Source of the DNA: Desulfobulbaceae bacterium
GTDB lineage: Bacteria > Desulfobacterota > Desulfobulbia > Desulfobulbales > Desulfurivibrionaceae
Assembly: GCA_004332195.1 (NCBI GenBank)
Contig: SJBG01000003.1
Location: 108,840 to 172,839, forward strand
Reading direction: 5' to 3'
DNA: 64,000 bases
Position numbers and translations under genes: made by a program. Positions 39,551 to 49,544 of the stretch are shown piece by piece. The notes under the pieces are model-generated. The model saw only the letters and a list, made by a program, of their open reading frames with translations, ran no database searches and was not told the origin of the DNA. The stretch's first letter is position 1, and every line of letters begins with the position of its first letter.

Positions 39551-40570
39551 CTACACGGGAGCAATTTCCTGTTTGAGCAGGCAGCAAGAGATGCGATGAA
39601 GGGGGAATCCCTGATCGTCGTAGACAATATTACCGGGTTGGAGTAGCTTGTTTATGACGCAGCCTTCAGAGATGTTGAGGGAAAAAAGTTGCTTTTCGGT
39701 AATCGCTTGGTTGGTAACCAGGCGACCTGAGTCGATCTGCCAAGCGTTGAGGGGGAAATCTTCGCAGAGTGGACAAAGATAGACTCGACCGTTGGGAAAG
39801 ATGAAATAATTTTCCGCTTGCCGACCAGCACACTGGAAGGGCTCGTCCGCTCCCAGATAAACCTTGGGGTAGATGACCTGGATCCCACGCGCCGCTGCTT
39901 CGGCGGCCACTGCCGGGACAACTTTCAGCCACTGCTCTGGGGTTAGTTGCAGGGAATTGGCCATGGTTTGGGCCGATTTGCCACGAATACCGATGACTTG
40001 CATAAAAAATCGTTGACAGCCTATCTTTTCGAGCAAGGCCGGCATTCGTGGCAGATGGTCGATATTTAGTTGGCTGACGGTATAGATCAGGCTGACCTCA
40101 AAACCTTTAGCCACCGCTTGTTGCAGATTGGTGGTGCAAACGTTGAAAACTCCTTTCCCGCGGATGGCGTCGTTGACGGCGGGATCCGGGCCGTCTAAAC
40201 TGAAACTCAAGACCGCCTCATAAGGCTGAAGCTTAGTCAGCAGGTCATGATAAAGAAAGCCGTTGGTGTCGATGGTTACGCCGCAGTAGCCAAGCTCTCG
40301 GGCGTAGCGGACTCCGTGAACCAGATCTGGATGCAGCGAGGGTTCGCCGCCAAGAAAGATAATATTACTCTCTTTTTCCGGGGCGGCGAAAAGCCGCAGC
40401 CACTCCTCCATGGTGGCCCGCGAGACCATAGAGGAGCCGTGCTGCTCCGGGTTGATGTAGCAATGGCGGCAGCGCAGGTTGCAGGCGGTGAGCAGGTGGA
40501 AAAAAATGTTACGCTCGTCGGGTTTGAAAAACAAAGTCCGGGCTCGATTGTGGTTGGCGGTCATCATCAT
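39551..40570 (-). CDS. Radical SAM/SPASM-type protein
   Basis: FFHLLTACNLRCRHCYINPEQ (CxxxCxxC), FLGGEPSLHPDLV, C-terminal cysteines CAGRQAENYFIFPNGRVYLCPLCEDFPLNAW. Confidence 0.87.
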   Translation of the reverse strand: MMMTANHNRARTLFFKPDERNIFFHLLTACNLRCRHCYINPEQHGSSMVSRATMEEWLRLFAAPEKESNIIFLGGEPSLHPDLVHGVRYARELGYCGVTIDTNGFLYHDLLTKLQPYEAVLSFSLDGPDPAVNDAIRGKGVFNVCTTNLQQAVAKGFEVSLIYTVSQLNIDHLPRMPALLEKIGCQRFFMQVIGIRGKSAQTMANSLQLTPEQWLKVVPAVAAEAAARGIQVIYPKVYLGADEPFQCAGRQAENYFIFPNGRVYLCPLCEDFPLNAWQIDSGRLVTNQAITEKQLFSLNISEGCVINKLLQPGNIVYDDQGFPLHRISCCLLKQEIAPV

Positions 40571-40750
40571 GGTCGCAACATAGTCCGCCCCAGATCTTCC
40601 CGCAAGTCGGCAAGAGGACAAAAGAACAAGAAAATACCTTAGGCTAATTGCTACCCGCTAACAGCTAGCAGCTTTTTCAAATTAAATATCCAGCTTTGTT
40701 GTTCTGAAAAAAAATTGCAAAAACAGAAAGAAAAAACAGAAAGGAGTGTG

Positions 40751-41038
40751 ATGAACGAAGAAAATCAAGTAATGCCTTACCAAGAAGCCCTCAAAATTGT
40801 CGGGGCGGTGATGGAGGAAGAACATATTAAAGAGCCGGGAAGACGAATTCTGACCGTATACGATGGCCAAAACCGGGAATTATGTTGGTTTGACGCCGAG
40901 GAAATAATGAACGAACTGAGCCAGCAGGAAGGTGGTTTACCCAAAAAAGCCGAGGAGATTAAAGTTAAGGCGGTGGACTTGGTGCTTCATCAAATTCCGG
41001 TTTGGGCGGTGAAAAATTGCAAAATCGACCAAAGTTAA
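40751..41038 (+). CDS. Small hypothetical protein
   Basis: MNEENQVMPYQEALKIVGAVMEEEHIKEPGRRILTVYDGQNRELCWFDAEEIMNELSQQ...; AAAGGAG upstream of ATG. Confidence 0.6.
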   Translation: MNEENQVMPYQEALKIVGAVMEEEHIKEPGRRILTVYDGQNRELCWFDAEEIMNELSQQEGGLPKKAEEIKVKAVDLVLHQIPVWAVKNCKIDQS

Positions 41039-41853
41039 CAAATGCCAACGGGCATAGGGGGGATAGCTTCGCCGCCGAGTAGATAGCCTCCATCCATGCG
41101 CAGTGTGGCTCCGGTCATGTAAGTGGCCTCGCTCAGCAGAAATAGCAGGGTCCGCACCACCTCCGCCAACTCACCGCTGCGTCCCAGCAGGATGTGATCG
41201 TGTAACTCCCGACGCTGGCTCTCGCTCAATAAGCCCCAACCCCGAGTCTCCTCGGCGTGGCGGGTTTTAATCAGGCCCAGCATCAGTTCGTTGACCCGGA
41301 CTGTCGGCGCTCCTTCCCGAGCCCAGGTGGCGGTAAGGGTCGATATCGCCCGAGCGGCGGCGGCATAGGCATCGTTAAAGATCAGGCCGACTGGCCCACT
41401 GCGACCAGTAAGGGCGGCAATTGATGAGACCACCACCACTGCTGCCGGCTCACCGTGGTTTTTGAGCAAGGGTAGCGCCCGGCGCATTACCCACCACTTG
41501 GCCTTTAGGGTCGTGGCAATTTCAAGGTCCCATTGTTCTTCGGTGTAAGGGCCGTGCACCACCGGCATCCCGCCCCGCTCCAGGCTATTGACCAATATCT
41601 CTAAAGATGCGAACTGCTTGCTGATTTTGTCAAAAAAACGATCAACCTCAGCGCAGTTACGCAGGTCGGCATTGATCACCAGGTGATTTGGTCCCAACCG
41701 GTCTAGCTCGTGGCCCAGGGAAGTTGTGTCCTTTGGCCAGTCCCAGGTCCCGGCCACCACCGTGGCCCCGCGACGGGCCAGTTCCAGGGCCACCGCCCGC
41801 CCGATTCCTCGGTTGGCCCCCAGTACCAATGCCTTTTTCCCCTTGATTTCCAT
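41035..41853 (-). CDS. Short-chain dehydrogenase/reductase (FabG-like)
   Basis: GKKALVLGANRGIGRAVALELARRGATVVAGT, VVVSSIAALTG, NDAYAAAARAISTLTATWARE, FLLSEATYMTGATLRMDGGYLLGGE. Confidence 0.87.
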   Translation of the reverse strand: MEIKGKKALVLGANRGIGRAVALELARRGATVVAGTWDWPKDTTSLGHELDRLGPNHLVINADLRNCAEVDRFFDKISKQFASLEILVNSLERGGMPVVHGPYTEEQWDLEIATTLKAKWWVMRRALPLLKNHGEPAAVVVVSSIAALTGRSGPVGLIFNDAYAAAARAISTLTATWAREGAPTVRVNELMLGLIKTRHAEETRGWGLLSESQRRELHDHILLGRSGELAEVVRTLLFLLSEATYMTGATLRMDGGYLLGGEAIPPMPVGIC

Positions 41854-42027
41854 GGATGTCCACTCTTGTCCGCCTTGGCGGGTATCCGAATTTTGCTAAA
41901 TTTAATCGCCCTGGTGAACTGGTACTTGTTGCCGATTGCTCTACGGGTCAAGGGGTCAGGGGTCAAGGGCCAGAGGCTATTCACAATTAGAGAGCAAAAC
42001 TTTTTTTCTCCGAGACATGAACAGTTA

Positions 42028-43755
42028 TTAGCGCCCGGCCCAGCGGATGATCAACTGCTTGCCGGGGTGAATAAGGTCGTCATCCAACTGGTTCCATTTG
42101 CGGAGCATGGTGGGAGTAGTCTGGAATTCGTTGGCGATGGACCAAAGAGTATCGCCACTGCGGACTTGATGATAGGTAGCCGTAAACCGAGGTTGGTTGA
42201 CGGTCGGTTCTCTTTTTGGGGCCGCTGTCTTAATGGTGCGATCGTGTGTCGGTCTTGATGTTTGGGGAGCCAGGAAAAGAGCCAACTGTTGTCCGGCTTT
42301 GACTCGATTAGGATCGGTGATGTCGTTCCAGGCGGCGAGGTTGATGGCACTTACTCCGTAGCGCTGGGCAATTAGTCCGAGAGATTCTCCCGGCTGAATG
42401 GTGTGCAGAATCAGCCCGCGACCCCCGCCGCCTGGCAGCCCGAAGCCCGTTCTTAATTCAGCATTTTCAGGCAGTAGCCTGAAAGCGGTTTTCTGCGTCG
42501 GGATTCGCAGTCGCTGGCCGGTCGCCAGTGGCCCCGAGCTCAGATTGTTGGCTTTGAGTAAAGCGCTTTTACTGAGCTGGTTGTTTCTGCTGATCTGGGT
42601 CAGGGTTTCGCCTCGTCGAACCAGGTGAGTTTTATACTCAGTCTGGGCTACGATCCGAACCCTTGGCAGGTTGGTGGCTACCAGTTGCTTCGTGCCCCTG
42701 GGTAGTCTCAGGGTGTAGGTGGCTTGATCCGGTGGGGTGACCAGACGAAGCAGTTGCCGGTTAAGGTTGTGTAACTCCCCAAGATTGATGCCTCCGGCCA
42801 GGGCTACAGCCTCCAGAAAGGTCCAGCGGGGGACCTCAATGGTTTCGTAACGCAGCGGTTCAGCGTATGTTATATCAGTGAAACCGAAGGCTTTCGGGTC
42901 GCGAGCGATGATGATGGCGGCGATCAATTTAGGGACGTAATCTCTGGTTTCTCGAGCGAGATGGTCATGTCGGGAAATTTTCCAGAAATCGTTGCTATCA
43001 AAGCGCCGGATGGCCCCCCGGAGGCGACCGCCCCCGGCGTTATAGGCAGCCGTGGCTAGATGCCAGCAACCGAACTCGCTGTAGAGACCGCCTAAAAAGG
43101 CGGTGGCGGCCTGAGTGGCCTTGACCGGGTTTAGCCGTTCATCAACGTAATCGTTAATCACCAGACCGTACTGGCGGGCAGTGGGGGCCATGAATTGCCA
43201 AGGGCCAACGGCTCGGGCCGGAGAGACAGCGGTGATGGTGAAACCGCTTTCAATCATTGGCAGAAATGCCAGATCCTCGGGGAGTCCGGCCTCCCGTAGG
43301 TGCTTGCGGATCATTGGCACATAGCGGCCGGACCGGGCCAACCATCGGTCAAAGGTGGGGCGAAGGTCGCCCTGGAAGTGATCCAGAAAAAACTGAACGC
43401 GCTGGTTGATAATTAGGGGGAAGTCGGAGGTGGCGGGGGTAATTTTGGGCGGTGGTCTACCGAATGGCCGCCAATTTTTCCAAGTCTGGAATCGGGTAAG
43501 TTCTTCTTCCATAAATCGAGTTGTCCTTGTCGGAGTAAACCCCAGGGTTTCGTTCTCAGTTGGTTCGTTGTCGACTTGGGCTGGTGGTTGCTTACCCGCA
43601 GGGCGGATTTCCTCGGGCCGAGGTTCACTGGCAAACGGAACGGTGATCGGAGCGCAGGCCCAGACCCCAACGGTCAAAATGACGCCAAGCAGACCTGTCA
43701 GATAACGAACAACGAGGGCAGGAGCAGGGACTAAAGAAAGCATTGGTGTTCTCAT
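42028..43755 (-). CDS. MltD-like lytic transglycosylase with three LysM domains
   Basis: EAGLPEDLAFLPMIESGFTITAVSPARAVGPWQFMAPTARQYGL, ATAAYNAGGGRLRGAI; LysM units THLVRRGETLTQIS, HTIQPGESLGLIA, HQVRSGDTLWSIA. Confidence 0.92.
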   Translation of the reverse strand: MRTPMLSLVPAPALVVRYLTGLLGVILTVGVWACAPITVPFASEPRPEEIRPAGKQPPAQVDNEPTENETLGFTPTRTTRFMEEELTRFQTWKNWRPFGRPPPKITPATSDFPLIINQRVQFFLDHFQGDLRPTFDRWLARSGRYVPMIRKHLREAGLPEDLAFLPMIESGFTITAVSPARAVGPWQFMAPTARQYGLVINDYVDERLNPVKATQAATAFLGGLYSEFGCWHLATAAYNAGGGRLRGAIRRFDSNDFWKISRHDHLARETRDYVPKLIAAIIIARDPKAFGFTDITYAEPLRYETIEVPRWTFLEAVALAGGINLGELHNLNRQLLRLVTPPDQATYTLRLPRGTKQLVATNLPRVRIVAQTEYKTHLVRRGETLTQISRNNQLSKSALLKANNLSSGPLATGQRLRIPTQKTAFRLLPENAELRTGFGLPGGGGRGLILHTIQPGESLGLIAQRYGVSAINLAAWNDITDPNRVKAGQQLALFLAPQTSRPTHDRTIKTAAPKREPTVNQPRFTATYHQVRSGDTLWSIANEFQTTPTMLRKWNQLDDDLIHPGKQLIIRWAGR

Positions 43756-43803
43756 GTCTTTCTCCCGTGAAGGATGTTGCGAAAAAATGGCCGTAACTGC
43801 TTA

Positions 43804-43888
43804 TGGCCACCTTGAAAAATTGCTCTTTCGCCCGATTTCTGCGTTATGCTCAAAAAATTATCCTCGGAATATCAACCATATGCCTGTC
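43804..43888 (-). repeat. MITE-like repeat family 1, copy F (truncated)
   Basis: GGCCACCTTGAAAAATTGCTC...GGAATATCAACCATATGCCTGT then diverges. Confidence 0.9.
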
Positions 43889-44406
43889 TAAGTGCTCATG
43901 GAGACGTATGTCCAAATTTTAGCGAAAAATTATATTTGACAAAATTAGGGCAGGAATCTTGCCTTCCTATCCCAAATTTTCTTAAAAAAATGGCAAAATT
44001 ACATCCGATCCGGAGACCTCTGTATAGTCGAGTTTCCGGATGGAAACTAATTAGGCCGAAACCAACGAAACAAATTTTCAGGACAAAACAGCGGCATATC
44101 GAGTAGAATACGCAGTGCCCGGCAACACCCTTCCGTGGGGCTTCTTGGGCGAAACGTGACGAACGCCGCGCAGAATGGTGACTCGCCGATTCAGTATAAA
44201 AATTATACTCCTAATACTTGACCTGCGGGCTATATGCAAGCAGATATTGTCGGCATCGCGGCAAAACTGAGGTTTCGGTCAATAGGGCATTATATTCTTA
44301 TTTATGGCCACCTTTATGTTTATGGCGCATATGCCATGCCAATGGTTTAAAATATATTGCGCGAATTAGGCGACGGCGCGGGTTGTAAGGAGTTGGCGGA
44401 TTAAAT

Positions 44407-47400
44407 ATGTTAAAAACTTTTTTTTATATCATCTCTGCTGCGTTGTTGTTGGTTAGTGGGGCAGTAGCTGCCTATGCCTGGTTGGTGGTTGTTAACCCTG
44501 GCGAATCAATTTCCCGAGAGAATATCGAGCGGATTCTGGCCATTGAAAGCCCGGTTTATTACCGTGATGGGGTCAGGATGATAGGGGTTTTCTTTGAACA
44601 AGCTCACCGTCGCGATGTGCCGTTTGCGCAAATTCCCACCTACTTTGTGCATGCCATCGTGGCCGCTGAAGACCACAATTTTTTTGATCATTTTGGGGTC
44701 GATTTCCGCGGAGTGACTCGGGCCGCGCTGGCCAATATTCGGGCCGGACGAGTGGTGCAGGGTGGCAGCACCATCACCCAGCAGACGGCCAAAAACCTCT
44801 TTGATCGCCGGGGGCGTTCTCTGGCCTCAAAGATCAGGGAGTTGGTCTACGCTTTGCGGTTAGAGTACCATTATGAAAAGCACGAAATTTTGGAGTTTTA
44901 CGTTAATCAATTTTTTGTCAGTGGCAACGGTCGAGGCTTGGGCATGGCGGCCCGCTATTTTTTTGACAAACCGGCGACCGAACTTAGTCTCTTAGAGAGT
45001 GCTTTCATTGCCGGCAGCGTCAGGGGACCTAACAATTACAATCCCTTCATCAGCAGAACCGAGGAAGGAGCAGCGCTAGCTCGAGAACGAATCCGTCAGC
45101 GAACCGACCATGTGCTCAGGCAAATGTACCGCTTAAATTTTATCGACGAGGCTCAGTTGCTGGCCAACTTAAAGCAAGAGGTTCCTTTCCGGCGGGGGCA
45201 GATGCGTTTTGCGCCCAACACTATCCTTGATTTAGTGCGCGAGGGCTTGGCCGCACCGGAAGTGGAAAGGGCCCTGAGTCTTTACGGAATTGATAACGTG
45301 GCGACTTCAGGGATCAGGATTATCACCTCGGTGGATGGCGATCTCCAGGATCAAGCTCTGTTTGCTTTGCGCAAGGAGTTGTCTCGTCTCGATATCAGGC
45401 TGCAAGGTTACAACCACCGAGCCATGCAGGCTATTTACGCCGACTTGCCCGCCGAGCGTCATGTCGTCTTACGACCGGGTGATTTTACCCTCGCGCAGGT
45501 TAAGGCGATTTCGACCGGCGCCGATGCCGATGCTGGGGGGGAACGGGTAACGGTTACGCCGGTATGGGGCCCCGGAGGGTCGGCGGTTGGTCGGGTCCTT
45601 GCACCCGAGGCCATAATTGACCGGCCGGGCTTGTTTAACTTGCTTCAACCCTTGGCTCAGTATCGCGGACAGGCCTGGTCAGTGCCTGATGGCGCTGGTC
45701 TTAATCGGCTGATGACTGAGCTGCAGATAAATGACCTGGTTTATGTCAGTGTCCGGGAAATTGCGCCGACCGGGGAGCTGTTGCTTGACCTGGAAAAATA
45801 TCCCGAGCTGCAGGGTGGGGTCTTGGCCCTACAGGGCGGGGCCATCCGGGCGATGGTCGGCGGGATGGATAACCGTCACTTTAATCGAGCAATCACGGCG
45901 CGCCGCCCCATGGGCTCGGCGATGAAAACTTTGCTTTATGCGGCGGCCCTGCAACTGGGCTGGAACAGCGCCGACTCGCTGGATAACCGACGGCAGGTGT
46001 TTATCTATCAGGGTATGGCTTTTTTCCCGCGACCTTTTGGTGAAATCGAACATGACTGGGTGTCTTTGAGTTGGGCCGGGGTTAACTCCGAAAACCTGGC
46101 CAGCATCTGGTTGCTTTATCACCTCACAGACCAGTTGCCTCCGGCTCGGTTTGTTGAGTTGGTGGAGGGACTCGGTCTTGGTCGCGGCCCTGAGGAATCC
46201 TTAGCCGAGTACACTCGGAGGATCAGGGATCATTTGGGAGTGGTAGTGGACCGCAACGTTTTGAACCGCACGGCCTTTGAACGGGCCGTCGCTTTGGTGA
46301 AGCCGGACTTGCTTTTTGCCGGCCTAACCGAAGAGTATGAATTACTTACACGTTTACATCACGGCGCCGATTTTGTCCGTTTCAAGCAGGAGACATCGGC
46401 GGTGGCCCTCCGGGAGCGCCGGGAGCGGCTCACGATACTGAATCACAATTATCTGCGGTACTTGGCGTTGCGCGATAGTCTGCGGGCCCTGGCCAACGGG
46501 GTCCCGGATTTCGCCGAATCCCGACTTGGCCGACTTTATCGGACCAATGATGGCTCTGCCTATATCTACTCGAGAGAGGGTATTAAGCCCGATCGCTCAC
46601 TGATAACCCCGGCTAAACTGCGAAATTTATTGCCGAAAGATGAGGCGGATCGTGCATATTTTTGGAGTCAGGTGTGGCTGGAGGGTGATTTTCGGGTAGC
46701 CACCGTTGATCTGCTGGAGGAGGCCGTTGAGGCTGAGTTTAGCCGATTAGTCGCTCTGCCGCCTTACACCCCGGAGGTTCTCTATCAGACTCGTGATTTT
46801 CGGGTGTTGGTCGCGCTGCATTACCTGGTGCGTTTAAGCCGGGCCTTGGGGGTGGAAAGTCATTTGGATCCGGTGCTTTCTTTCCCCTTTGGTTCCAACG
46901 TTATCACCTTGTTGGAGTTGGCCAGGGTTTACGAGGCGATGCGCGACGGTCAGCTTCACCTCAAAGGAGCTGAAGTGGATGCCGGTGGACTCGCCATTAT
47001 TGAGCGAATTGAGAGCCGAACCGGGAAGTTGATTTACGCCGCTAGTCGGAACAGTCAGCGGATTTTCACGCCGCAAGTAGCGTTGTCAATCAGTGACATT
47101 CTTTTTAATGCCATGGAGCATGGCACCGGACGATCGGCCCACGACCGGGTGCGCCTCCACGACAATGACCCAAGTCGGCAGAAATTGCTAAACGCGATGG
47201 GACTTCGGGTCCCGCTTTTTGGCAAGACTGGGACTGCCAACCGTTTTATCAATGCCGCCTTTGTCGGTCATCTACCGGGACCGGCCAATTCCCGGGCTTT
47301 TTCTCTGAACTCAGGTTACACCGTAGCGGCCTACGTCGGTTTTGATGATAACCGGCCGATGGTGCGCGGATCCACCCAGATCACGGGTGGCAGTGGCGCT

Positions 47401-47703
47401 CTGCCGATCTGGGCCCGTCTGGCGACGGCTGTTTATGCTCAGGGGGATCATGCCGCCGCCCTTGATCTTGATGATCTGGCCTTCGGCGGTGCCCGGCGGG
47501 TTCCGATAGCTCATCCTGCCTTGGGTCAGGTGCAGATTCCCATTGAAGGTGGCAAGGGAGGCGTGGTAAGCACAACGGCGGTTATGCAAAAAAAACCAGA
47601 GTCGACGGCCCGAATTATGACCTTTGGTCGATTCTTGACCAACGGTGATTTCGAGCCGGATCGTTTTTTTCAACCTTATTGGCAAGAAGGAGAGAGTAAC
47701 TGA
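44407..47703 (+). CDS. Class A penicillin-binding protein (GT51 glycosyltransferase + transpeptidase)
   Basis: AAEDHNFFDHFGVDFRGVTRAALANI, QGGSTITQQTAKNLF, SxxK in RRPMGSAMKTLLY, FGKTGTANRFINAAFVG. Confidence 0.92.
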   Translation: MLKTFFYIISAALLLVSGAVAAYAWLVVVNPGESISRENIERILAIESPVYYRDGVRMIGVFFEQAHRRDVPFAQIPTYFVHAIVAAEDHNFFDHFGVDFRGVTRAALANIRAGRVVQGGSTITQQTAKNLFDRRGRSLASKIRELVYALRLEYHYEKHEILEFYVNQFFVSGNGRGLGMAARYFFDKPATELSLLESAFIAGSVRGPNNYNPFISRTEEGAALARERIRQRTDHVLRQMYRLNFIDEAQLLANLKQEVPFRRGQMRFAPNTILDLVREGLAAPEVERALSLYGIDNVATSGIRIITSVDGDLQDQALFALRKELSRLDIRLQGYNHRAMQAIYADLPAERHVVLRPGDFTLAQVKAISTGADADAGGERVTVTPVWGPGGSAVGRVLAPEAIIDRPGLFNLLQPLAQYRGQAWSVPDGAGLNRLMTELQINDLVYVSVREIAPTGELLLDLEKYPELQGGVLALQGGAIRAMVGGMDNRHFNRAITARRPMGSAMKTLLYAAALQLGWNSADSLDNRRQVFIYQGMAFFPRPFGEIEHDWVSLSWAGVNSENLASIWLLYHLTDQLPPARFVELVEGLGLGRGPEESLAEYTRRIRDHLGVVVDRNVLNRTAFERAVALVKPDLLFAGLTEEYELLTRLHHGADFVRFKQETSAVALRERRERLTILNHNYLRYLALRDSLRALANGVPDFAESRLGRLYRTNDGSAYIYSREGIKPDRSLITPAKLRNLLPKDEADRAYFWSQVWLEGDFRVATVDLLEEAVEAEFSRLVALPPYTPEVLYQTRDFRVLVALHYLVRLSRALGVESHLDPVLSFPFGSNVITLLELARVYEAMRDGQLHLKGAEVDAGGLAIIERIESRTGKLIYAASRNSQRIFTPQVALSISDILFNAMEHGTGRSAHDRVRLHDNDPSRQKLLNAMGLRVPLFGKTGTANRFINAAFVGHLPGPANSRAFSLNSGYTVAAYVGFDDNRPMVRGSTQITGGSGALPIWARLATAVYAQGDHAAALDLDDLAFGGARRVPIAHPALGQVQIPIEGGKGGVVSTTAVMQKKPESTARIMTFGRFLTNGDFEPDRFFQPYWQEGESN

Positions 47704-49526
47704 TGACTGTCTGTCGTCATCTTAAATGCTTTTTGTTGCTTATCGCCCTTTCAGGTTCGGGATTTCTGTTGGTTGGTTGTGGCGGTTTGGCCCCACCCTC
47801 CCCCCGGCCGCTGGTGATACCGCCGCCACCAGCGCCAGCACCAGTCCCGTCGGTGGCGCCGATGTCGCCTGAGCAGGCCCCGGCGCCGGAAATCCCGGTG
47901 CCGGATCCCCCCCCGCAAGTAGCCGACTCAGTTGCCGTCGCACCGGTCATGGTCCAACTGGTTGCGCCCCAACTGGCCGAGGAAATTGTCCGTTACGCCA
48001 TTAGCGAGGAGCAGAAGGTGAGTCGGCGACTTGCCTATCATCAGCAAAAAGGCGAGGCGTGGAGGAAATTGGACCTCCAGTTGACCGACCTGGTGCCGTT
48101 TCAGTTGCGGCCGGTTCAGTGGGATGCCTGCCTGGGACAACTGGAAACCTTGATTGCCGACCACCATCGGACTGGGGAGTTGCTCCGCTCTCTGCAGTTT
48201 GGTGATTTTTCTCTTTGGGCTCAGGCCGCCTCGGCCTTGATCTCGGCTCAACGTGCCGATTTGGACTTTGTCAATGCCAACTGCCAGGCAACGTACGATT
48301 TAGTCGCGTTAACCGTTGCGGCTCGCTTAGATAGTTTTGAGGCCACTGTCGCTGAACAGTTGGCGGCAGTGGCTCTGCATCATGCCCGGGAGGGCCGGGC
48401 GACAGAGGCGATCGAGAGCTTGAGTCGTTTGCGCGCGCTCGATCCGGCAAGAAAGCCCGCAGCCGCTTGGCTTCGCCAGTTAAGCGTTGCTCTGGTGCGA
48501 GCCGGGGCCAAAGAGCAAGCTCTGCATTTGTTGGCTGAGCACGGGGCGGCAGATGCCGCGCCGGGAGATCCTGGTGGCCTGGGTCGATTGCAGGCCGATC
48601 TTTTACTGATCTCCGGCAATCGGGCAGAGGCCTTGAACCGTTATGAAGCCTTGGATTTGCGTTATGCCGCCATGGCCTCGGAGCGGGAATGGGTGACCGC
48701 GCAGTTGCGCCTGTTGCGGGGAGACGGGGCGACTGATCGTGAGGAGTTGGAGCTTTTTCTGGCCATCATGCGGGATGTTATACTCTTTGACGGCCAGTCG
48801 ATGCCACCGCGCCTGAACGAACACCTTCGCCGCCTGGAAAACCTTGATCCCCTTGGGATGTTGACTTATAGGGCCAGAGCTATGGTTGCGGAGGTGGCTG
48901 ACCAGGCGGAGCAATGGTTGCGGCAGCAGGTGGCCGAGGTCACGGGCTTGCTGGCTCAAAATCAACTTGCGGAAGCCCTTGCTCGCCTTGAGGTTATTTT
49001 GCTTAAGCCTTTGGCTCCGGCCCAGGTTGAGAAAATCCAAGCCCTGCAGGTAACGGTTGAAGGCAAACAGCGGGAGGAAAAAGAGCGGCGGCGCCAGCAG
49101 CAACGACAGGATCTGGCTTTACAGTGGGAGGAGGCCAACCGGCTGTTAGGTCTGCGTAATTTTGCCGAGGCGATAACGATTTTTTCCCATCTGCTGGCCA
49201 CTGAGTATGGGGAAAAAGCTCGCAGCCGCATAGAAGATGCCACCTTTGAGATCGTCACCGAGATACGCCGGGAGGCGGCTCTGCTGATGTCTCGCGCCCG
49301 GAGCAGCTTGGATCATGGCCGGGCTCGGGAACTGGCCGCCGAATCCTGGCGGCTGTTGCGGCAGATTATTGTTCAGTATCCCGACAGCGGCATCGTGCCG
49401 CGGGTGCGGGATAATTTGCGGTCGGTGGAAGCTTTTCTGGAAAGCCTGGAGCCGGGGCTGGTGGAATATCTTCACCAGGAAAGCTCCGGGGTACCAGAAA
49501 ATCCGGAAAAACTGCCGGCAAATTAA
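47703..49526 (+). CDS. Putative lipoprotein with Pro-rich N-terminus and helical repeat body
   Basis: LLLIALSGSGFLLVGCGGLAPPSPRPLVIPPPPAPAPVPSVAP; start overlaps PBP stop (TGATG). Confidence 0.7.
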   Translation: MTVCRHLKCFLLLIALSGSGFLLVGCGGLAPPSPRPLVIPPPPAPAPVPSVAPMSPEQAPAPEIPVPDPPPQVADSVAVAPVMVQLVAPQLAEEIVRYAISEEQKVSRRLAYHQQKGEAWRKLDLQLTDLVPFQLRPVQWDACLGQLETLIADHHRTGELLRSLQFGDFSLWAQAASALISAQRADLDFVNANCQATYDLVALTVAARLDSFEATVAEQLAAVALHHAREGRATEAIESLSRLRALDPARKPAAAWLRQLSVALVRAGAKEQALHLLAEHGAADAAPGDPGGLGRLQADLLLISGNRAEALNRYEALDLRYAAMASEREWVTAQLRLLRGDGATDREELELFLAIMRDVILFDGQSMPPRLNEHLRRLENLDPLGMLTYRARAMVAEVADQAEQWLRQQVAEVTGLLAQNQLAEALARLEVILLKPLAPAQVEKIQALQVTVEGKQREEKERRRQQQRQDLALQWEEANRLLGLRNFAEAITIFSHLLATEYGEKARSRIEDATFEIVTEIRREAALLMSRARSSLDHGRARELAAESWRLLRQIIVQYPDSGIVPRVRDNLRSVEAFLESLEPGLVEYLHQESSGVPENPEKLPAN

Positions 49527-49544
49527 AAAGAGTCGGGAGCAGCA

